Source: Tannerellaceae bacterium
GTDB lineage: Bacteria; Bacteroidota; Bacteroidia; Bacteroidales; Tannerellaceae
DNA: 46,734 nt
Direction: 5' to 3'
Assembly: GCA_031257015.1 (NCBI GenBank)
Contig: JAIRPK010000024.1
Span: 1 to 46,734, forward strand
The position numbers were made by a program, and so were the translations under genes. The first letter of the stretch is position 1. Each line of letters opens with the position of its first letter. Positions 41,843 through 46,734 of the stretch are shown in pieces. The notes under the pieces were generated by a model. It saw only the letters and a list, made by a program, of their open reading frames with translations. It was not told where the DNA came from and ran no database searches.

Positions 41843-42733
41843 TTATCGAACGGCCTTGAATAAACGTTCCCAGCGGTATTTGCCTGTATGGGGGTCTTTC
41901 GATTTCCATATAAAGGCTGCCTTGCCGACGATATGGTCTTCCGGCAGCAAACCCCAGTAGCGTGAATCACGAGAGTTGAGCACCTCGTCGCCCGCCATGA
42001 AATAGTAGTTTTTTGTAAAGGTGTAGGAAACAAGAGTGGCATTGTCCATAGTGACATTGCCGTCTTTAGATTCGACGGCCTTTCCGGTTTCATACTCGAT
42101 AAGGTTTTTGTATATCGAAATGTTGGCAGTGTCAACGGAAACGAGGCTTCCTTTTCGCGGGATATATATCGGCCCGAAATTTTTCATGGTCCACTGTTGC
42201 GCAGCGTTGGGGGAGAAGCAGTTGAACAGTTCCGGGCTGAAGGCGCTGTCAGGCGCAAGTGCGAGTTCTCCCTGGCGGAGGCTGGCTCCCAAAGTATCCG
42301 GTCGCCCCTTTACTTTGTAGAATCCGTTATCAATATAAAATGTATCGCCTGGCAGTGCGACGCAGCGTTTGATGTAATATTTAAGGAGGTGCATTTCAAT
42401 TTTGCCTCCATGATTGGGATAGGGGTAGTTAAAGACCAGTACGTCGTTGCGCCGAATTTTTCGATAGCCGGGGAGGCGGTATATTTTAACTTGTTCACCT
42501 TCGGCAGCGCTGAAGATATTAAATAGCCTTGCTCCAATAGCAGGCTTCCAGACCATTACATTATCTCCGGCGATAATGCCCGGCGTCATCGAATCGCTTG
42601 GGATCTTGAAGGTAGCTGCGAAGAATATCTGGCTGGTGAGGAAGATGAGAATAATGATGCTGCTCCAATATGCAATGTTTACGAGCAAATGGAGCAGGCG
42701 GTTCAGGATAGCTTTGACTTTCATTTTTTTCAT
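41843..42733 (-). CDS. lepB: Signal peptidase I
   Basis: The 296-residue protein has one membrane segment (about 16-38) followed by the serine/lysine catalytic domain. Ser48 lies in IPSDSMTPGI and Lys122 in YYIKRCVALPGD. Two later boxes are also present: GDEVLNSRDSRYWG and the PEDHIVGKAAFIW tail. It removes signal peptides from exported proteins at the outer face of the inner membrane. An insertion between the lysine and the third box makes it longer than many homologues, as is usual in Bacteroidota. It is downstream of yidC on the same strand, but a terminator separates them, so it is probably transcribed on its own. Confidence 0.94.
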   Translation of the reverse strand: MKKMKVKAILNRLLHLLVNIAYWSSIIILIFLTSQIFFAATFKIPSDSMTPGIIAGDNVMVWKPAIGARLFNIFSAAEGEQVKIYRLPGYRKIRRNDVLVFNYPYPNHGGKIEMHLLKYYIKRCVALPGDTFYIDNGFYKVKGRPDTLGASLRQGELALAPDSAFSPELFNCFSPNAAQQWTMKNFGPIYIPRKGSLVSVDTANISIYKNLIEYETGKAVESKDGNVTMDNATLVSYTFTKNYYFMAGDEVLNSRDSRYWGLLPEDHIVGKAAFIWKSKDPHTGKYRWERLFKAVR

Positions 42734-42921
42734 GGATTATTTGATTGCAAAAGATTGTTGGAGGAAGCGGATATGGCATTGTGCGCGTGATGATTGTTTG
42801 TTGTGAATAATGCGGTGTTCATAATCAGTATCATTGTCGTATTATATATATGATGGGATTTGTTTTATGAGATTTGAAATAACGATTAAATTTCCAGCGT
42901 TGCAAATGAAGCGATAAAAAC

Positions 42922-42964
42922 TGAAGGGCTTCCGTTTCCGGTATGCGCCGGAGGAAGCCCTTCA
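42922..42964 (-). terminator. Intrinsic terminator after yidC
   Basis: TGAAGGGCTTCC (42922-42933) pairs perfectly with GGAAGCCCTTCA (42953-42964), with a further inner CCGG/CCGG pairing. Read on the minus strand the stem is followed by GTTTTTATC. Confidence 0.8.
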
Positions 42965-43001
42965 CTGGATATGACTTATTAGATGTTAATGTGTGCGGAA
43001 A

Positions 43002-44903
43002 TTATTTCCTTTTCCCCTTCTGTTGTTGGCTTTTCAGCTTTGATTCCTGTGCGCGTTGCATGTCTTCGAGGCGTTTCATGAAGTTGGATTTTTTCTTGGG
43101 TTTCTTCTTGTTAGCTTCGAGCTGTGCGAGGAGTTTTTGTTCGTTGATGAGAAAGCGGAAGCCAAATGTCTGCGCCATACTGATGAGCGATGATATGAGG
43201 AAGTAGTAACTCAGCCCGGAGGCGGACTGATTGAAGAAGCAGAGCATCATGAGAGGCATGAGGTACATCATCAGTTTCATTCCTGGCATTTGTTGCTGCC
43301 CTGTATTCATCATGTCATTGTTGATTTTCGTGTATGCTGCTTGAGCTACGGCCATGATGAGGCAAAAGAGGCTTATGTGATTGCCATAGAAGGAAGATAT
43401 GAAGGGGATGTTGGTATGCCAGCTGAAGATTGCGTCATAGCCAGACAGGTCGTTTGCCCAGAGGAAGCCTTGCTGACGAAGGTCAAAGTTGGCGGGGAAA
43501 AGCCAATAGAGAGCGAAAAGGATAGGCATCTGCAAAAGCATGGGGAGACATCCTGCCATGGGATTGATACCTGCTCGGCGGTAGAGTTCCATGGTTGCTT
43601 TCTGGCGCTCCATGGCTTTATCCTGTCCGGGATGCTTGGCATTGATTTCTTCTATTTGCGGGCGAAGCACTCTCATCTTGGCCGAGGAGATGTAAGATTT
43701 ATAGGTGAGAGGGAAAAGTATGAGTTTAACAATGAGAGTGAGGAGGAAAATGCTAAGTCCGATGCTGGGAATATGGGCGCAGAGAAAAGCGAAGATGGGG
43801 AGGATGAAGTATTGGTTGACCCATCGGAACATACTGTATCCAAGTGGTACAAGCTTTTTGAGGTCAAGCTGCCGTTCTTCGGGAACTCCTTTATCGTATG
43901 CTTTAAGGAGAGAGTATTTATTAGGGCCGAAATAGTATTTGAGATTGATTGGTGTTTGTCCCTGCGGGTCGAAGGGAAGAGTTGTTTGAGTGTTAAACTC
44001 TTTAAGATAATTCTCTCGGTCGAGCGGTTTAGAATCCAGGATTGTAGCTTCAAATCCCTGCTCGGATATGAGGATTGAGGAGAAGAATTTGTCTTTGTAT
44101 GCAATCCAGCGAAGGCGGTTGGAGATACGCTTGCTTTCTGCCTTGTTCTGGTTGAGGCTCTCAACGTCGTCGGAATAATATTTATAGAAGAGGCCGGTGA
44201 ATTGGTCTTCAAACTTCCTTGACTTCTCCTGCTGGCGTATGGTCTGATACCAGGAAAAATCAATTGTACGTGAGCTGGGGCTTAGAATGTTGTCCAAGCC
44301 ATGAGGAATGATGTCGAATTGAAGCATGTAATCATCCTCTTTAAGCGTATATACGAAGTCAAGGAAAGCATCTTCTCCGGCGTGGAGTCTCATGGCGATA
44401 GTATTTCCCTCTGTCTTGACGGGGGAGAAGTACATATTGGCCGTGTTGAGGACGCGATTGTTGGCTGTAACGAGGATAAGGTCGAAGCGAGAATTGTCTT
44501 TGTCGAACAGTACGAGCGGTTGGGAATCATGAGTAACATGGTTTTTAAGGCGAACATAAGTTATCTGCCCGCCTTTGCTGGAGAGATGTATTTCAAGATT
44601 ATTGTTTTCGAGCGTAGTCGTCGTTTCCTCTCCCTGCATGGCAGAAGCGAAGGCTCCGTACTTGTCGTTCATATAGTCGTTACGGACTGAGTCAGGCATT
44701 TCGTTCAGACGTTGATGTTCGAGCTGTTCGGGTGTTTGCGGTTGTTGTGCGATTTGTTGCGCAGCTTGCATTTGTTGAGCAAAGGCGATAGAGTCCTGTA
44801 CGCGCCTTGCTTCTATTTGTGCCGGCGTTGGCTTGTTCAGCCATGTGAAAAGAACAAGTACAAGGCCTATTAAGATGAATCCGATTACTGTGTTTTTATC
44901 CAT
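43002..44903 (-). CDS. yidC: Membrane protein insertase YidC
   Basis: The 633-residue protein has an N-terminal membrane anchor (NTVIGFILIGLVLVLFTWLN), a large periplasmic beta-domain (about 60-340), and the conserved five-segment insertase core from about 350. Core landmarks are SIFLLTLIVKLILFPLTYKS, ARVLRPQIEEINAKHP-type cytoplasmic loop and AGINPMAGCLPMLLQMP, which includes the region around the hydrophilic groove. The tail is basic (KSQQQKGKRK), suited to ribosome contact. YidC inserts proteins into the inner membrane alone or with SecYEG. It begins 16 bp after pyrG, so the two form an operon. Confidence 0.96.
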   Translation of the reverse strand: MDKNTVIGFILIGLVLVLFTWLNKPTPAQIEARRVQDSIAFAQQMQAAQQIAQQPQTPEQLEHQRLNEMPDSVRNDYMNDKYGAFASAMQGEETTTTLENNNLEIHLSSKGGQITYVRLKNHVTHDSQPLVLFDKDNSRFDLILVTANNRVLNTANMYFSPVKTEGNTIAMRLHAGEDAFLDFVYTLKEDDYMLQFDIIPHGLDNILSPSSRTIDFSWYQTIRQQEKSRKFEDQFTGLFYKYYSDDVESLNQNKAESKRISNRLRWIAYKDKFFSSILISEQGFEATILDSKPLDRENYLKEFNTQTTLPFDPQGQTPINLKYYFGPNKYSLLKAYDKGVPEERQLDLKKLVPLGYSMFRWVNQYFILPIFAFLCAHIPSIGLSIFLLTLIVKLILFPLTYKSYISSAKMRVLRPQIEEINAKHPGQDKAMERQKATMELYRRAGINPMAGCLPMLLQMPILFALYWLFPANFDLRQQGFLWANDLSGYDAIFSWHTNIPFISSFYGNHISLFCLIMAVAQAAYTKINNDMMNTGQQQMPGMKLMMYLMPLMMLCFFNQSASGLSYYFLISSLISMAQTFGFRFLINEQKLLAQLEANKKKPKKKSNFMKRLEDMQRAQESKLKSQQQKGKRK

Positions 44904-44919
44904 TGTTTGTTTGATTGAT

Positions 44920-46524
44920 TTATTGTTTGTCTATTGCTGCTTTTATAAAACTTAGAAAGAGCGGGTTAGGCTTTAGAACTGTGCTGTTATATTCCGGATG
45001 GTATTGCGTTCCGACAAACCATTTCAGGGATGGAATCTCAACTACTTCGACAAGTCCTGTCCCTGGGTTTTCTCCTGCGCATAGCATCCCGGCATCTTCA
45101 AACTGCTGACGGTATTCGCTGTTAAATTCATAACGATGCCGGTGCCGTTCCTGAATAAGTTCCTGCCCATAGGCAAGATATGCCACAGTTCCTTTCTTTA
45201 GGACGCAGTCATATGAACCAAGCCGCATTGAGCCGCCCAGATAAATAATATTCTTCTGGTCGTCCATCAGGTCTATTACTTTGTGGGGCGAGCTTTTATC
45301 CATCTCCGCCGAGTTTGCCCCTGCAAGGCCGAGGACGTTGCGGGCAAATTCAATGACCATGCACTGCATCCCCAGACATACGCCGAAACAGGGCTTGTTG
45401 TTTTCCCTTGCATATCGAACGGCGATGAGTTTGCCTTCAAAGCCTCGCTCTCCAAAGCCGGGAGCAACGAGAATACCGTCCATTCCGGCAAGTGTCTCCT
45501 CAACATTGGCTTCCGTTATATCCTCGGAGAGGATAAGTTGAAGATCCAATTTGCGATCATTATAGACAGCGGCCTGCATAAGAGCTTCACAGATGGATTT
45601 ATAGGCATCTTTATGCTTGGTGTATTTACCTACCAGGCCGATTTTAGCCTTCTTTACGGCTGCCTTCCGGCGTTGGAGGAAATCGTTCCAGTTTTTCATG
45701 TCAATCGCCTCCGCGCTGACCTTCACGTCCAGCTTGTTGAGAACAATGACGTCCATATTCTGCTGCTGGAGGCGACAGGGGACTTCGTATATCGTATCCA
45801 CATCGACGGACTGGATAACGGCGCTTTCCTCAACATTGCAAAAGAGAGCTACCTTGTGTATCAAATCAGTCCCCAGAGTTTCCACGCTTCGGAGAACAAG
45901 AATGTCTGGTTGTATGCCGAGTTCTTGCAGTTGCTTGACAGAATGTTGCGTCGGCTTTGTCTTGTATTCTGCCGCTGCTGCAATGTAGGGAACATAAGTA
46001 AGATGAACGCAGATGCAGTTCCTGCCCAATTCGCGTTTAAGCTGCCGGACGCTTTCGAGGAAAGGCAGTGATTCAATATCGCCGACTGTACCTCCGATTT
46101 CGCTAATAATGAAATCATAATTCTGTTCAGAGAGGAATTTGATGTTCCGATTGATTTCGTCTGTGATATGCGGAATAACCTGAACGGTTCGTCCCTCGTA
46201 ACCGCCTTTGCGCTCCCTGTCTATAACCGATTGATATATTCGTCCGGTCGTAACGCTGTTGGTGCGGCTCGTCTGCATGTTGAGGAATCGTTCGTAATGA
46301 CCAAGGTCGAGGTCGGTTTCATAACCGTCTGCAGTGACGTAACATTCACCGTGCTCGTAAGGATTCAGCGTCCCCGGATCTACATTGATATAAGGATCAA
46401 ATTTTTGGATAGTTACTTTATAACCCCGTGCTTGCAGCAATTTACCGAGCGATGCGGCAACAATGCCTTTTCCCAGAGAGGATATAACCCCACCGGTCAC
46501 AAAGATATATTTTGTATTAGCCAC
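44920..46524 (-). CDS. pyrG: CTP synthase
   Basis: The 534-residue enzyme converts UTP to CTP using ATP and glutamine. The N-terminal synthetase domain begins KYIFVTGGVISSLGKGIVAA with the nucleotide-binding loop, then KFDPYINVDPGTLNPYEHGE and EIGGTVGDIES. The C-terminal class I glutamine amidotransferase domain holds the nucleophile in GVCLGMQ and the His and Glu in GTQYHPEY. Length is typical. It is the first gene of the pyrG-yidC operon. Confidence 0.97.
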   Translation of the reverse strand: MANTKYIFVTGGVISSLGKGIVAASLGKLLQARGYKVTIQKFDPYINVDPGTLNPYEHGECYVTADGYETDLDLGHYERFLNMQTSRTNSVTTGRIYQSVIDRERKGGYEGRTVQVIPHITDEINRNIKFLSEQNYDFIISEIGGTVGDIESLPFLESVRQLKRELGRNCICVHLTYVPYIAAAAEYKTKPTQHSVKQLQELGIQPDILVLRSVETLGTDLIHKVALFCNVEESAVIQSVDVDTIYEVPCRLQQQNMDVIVLNKLDVKVSAEAIDMKNWNDFLQRRKAAVKKAKIGLVGKYTKHKDAYKSICEALMQAAVYNDRKLDLQLILSEDITEANVEETLAGMDGILVAPGFGERGFEGKLIAVRYARENNKPCFGVCLGMQCMVIEFARNVLGLAGANSAEMDKSSPHKVIDLMDDQKNIIYLGGSMRLGSYDCVLKKGTVAYLAYGQELIQERHRHRYEFNSEYRQQFEDAGMLCAGENPGTGLVEVVEIPSLKWFVGTQYHPEYNSTVLKPNPLFLSFIKAAIDKQ

Positions 46525-46563
46525 AGTTTCTTTTATTTAAATATAACATTATTCAGGAAAGTG

Positions 46564-46571
46564 CAAAGTTA
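46564..46571 (-). promoter_or_regulatory. Putative -7 box (TAACTTTG) for pyrG
   Basis: On the minus strand TAACTTTG matches TAnnTTTG and lies 39 bp upstream of the pyrG ATG. Array G begins about 120 bp further upstream. Confidence 0.5.
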
Positions 46572-46689
46572 GTCTTTTTTACTTGGTTAGCAGGCTGCTC
46601 CTGATTTTTTCTGGCATCAGGCTCTCAGCATAAAAATATTTGAGACCGGTTTTCAGTTTATCCGAGCCTCTCGATTGACAGCCAAGGGT

Positions 46690-46734
46690 TTTCGTCGCGT
46701 GCGCCGGGAGTTTCGTCGCGTGCGCCGGGAGTTT
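46690..46734. repeat. Array G: 21-bp tandem repeat cut by the window end
   Basis: Two identical 21-bp units (46690-46710 and 46711-46731) read TTTCGTCGCGTGCGCCGGGA plus a final G. A third begins with TTT at 46732. Each contains the small dyad GCG-TG-CGC. The array continues outside the window, so its length is unknown. Period matches arrays C and F; the sequence is different. Confidence 0.85.

Overview
The window is chromosomal DNA from a member of the Bacteroidota, most likely order Bacteroidales; genus is not resolved. The evidence is the gene families (GH97 glycosidase, BACON-only protein, DUF4301, CBM20-CBM20-GH77 glucanotransferase, Bacteroidota-type YidC, PadR plus PspC pair) and many upstream copies of the Bacteroidota -7 promoter box TAnnTTTG. 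There is no rRNA, no CRISPR array and no intact insertion sequence. Most genes are housekeeping or envelope genes.

Layout. 0-12 kb: tail of an outer-membrane protein, an aspartate-type aminotransferase with a DUF1186-like gene, a three-BACON exported protein, a DUF4301 protein, a periplasmic GH97 glycosidase, LptB (LPS export ATPase) and a CPBP membrane protease, then tRNA-Gly(GCC). 12-20 kb: an exported thioredoxin, a bactofilin, a 4-alpha-glucanotransferase and a B12-dependent (class II) ribonucleotide reductase. 19.7-21.1 kb: a decayed, gene-free stretch with pseudogene fragments. 21-24 kb: DUF362 protein overlapping a NapH-like polyferredoxin fused to a Tat-like ferredoxin module. 24-31 kb: an outer-membrane barrel and a 1000-residue TPR protein in one operon with a SAM methyltransferase-like gene. 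31-41 kb: GH106-like glycosidase, PadR and PspC, a tryptophanase/tyrosine phenol-lyase family enzyme, an exported nitroreductase coupled to a membrane metallophosphoesterase, initiator tRNA, a YciO/Sua5 protein and a small exported protein. 41-46.7 kb: lepB, then pyrG-yidC, all on the minus strand.

The most unusual content is between the genes. Eight intergenic sites (A 3244-3397, B 9745-9889, C 13030-13260, D 24001-24342, E 30610-30910, H 35287-35379, F 41203-41580, G 46690 to the window end) each hold a tandem array with a unit of 21-23 bp, or 43 bp made of two half-units. Every unit carries dyad symmetry, but the sequence differs from site to site; only D and E share a consensus. Several arrays also show a dimeric or higher-order repeat. 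They occur in convergent, divergent and co-directional gaps and have no unique spacers, so they are not CRISPRs and not simply promoters or terminators. Together they cover about 1.7 kb. This common architecture with locus-specific sequence is the best candidate here for something undescribed.

Base composition also changes: the + strand is C/A-rich up to about 12.6 kb, including in non-coding DNA, and mostly G/T-rich from about 13.3 kb, with a C/A-rich exception near 37.3-39.2 kb. All functional calls are made by reading sequence and motifs; no database search was run.
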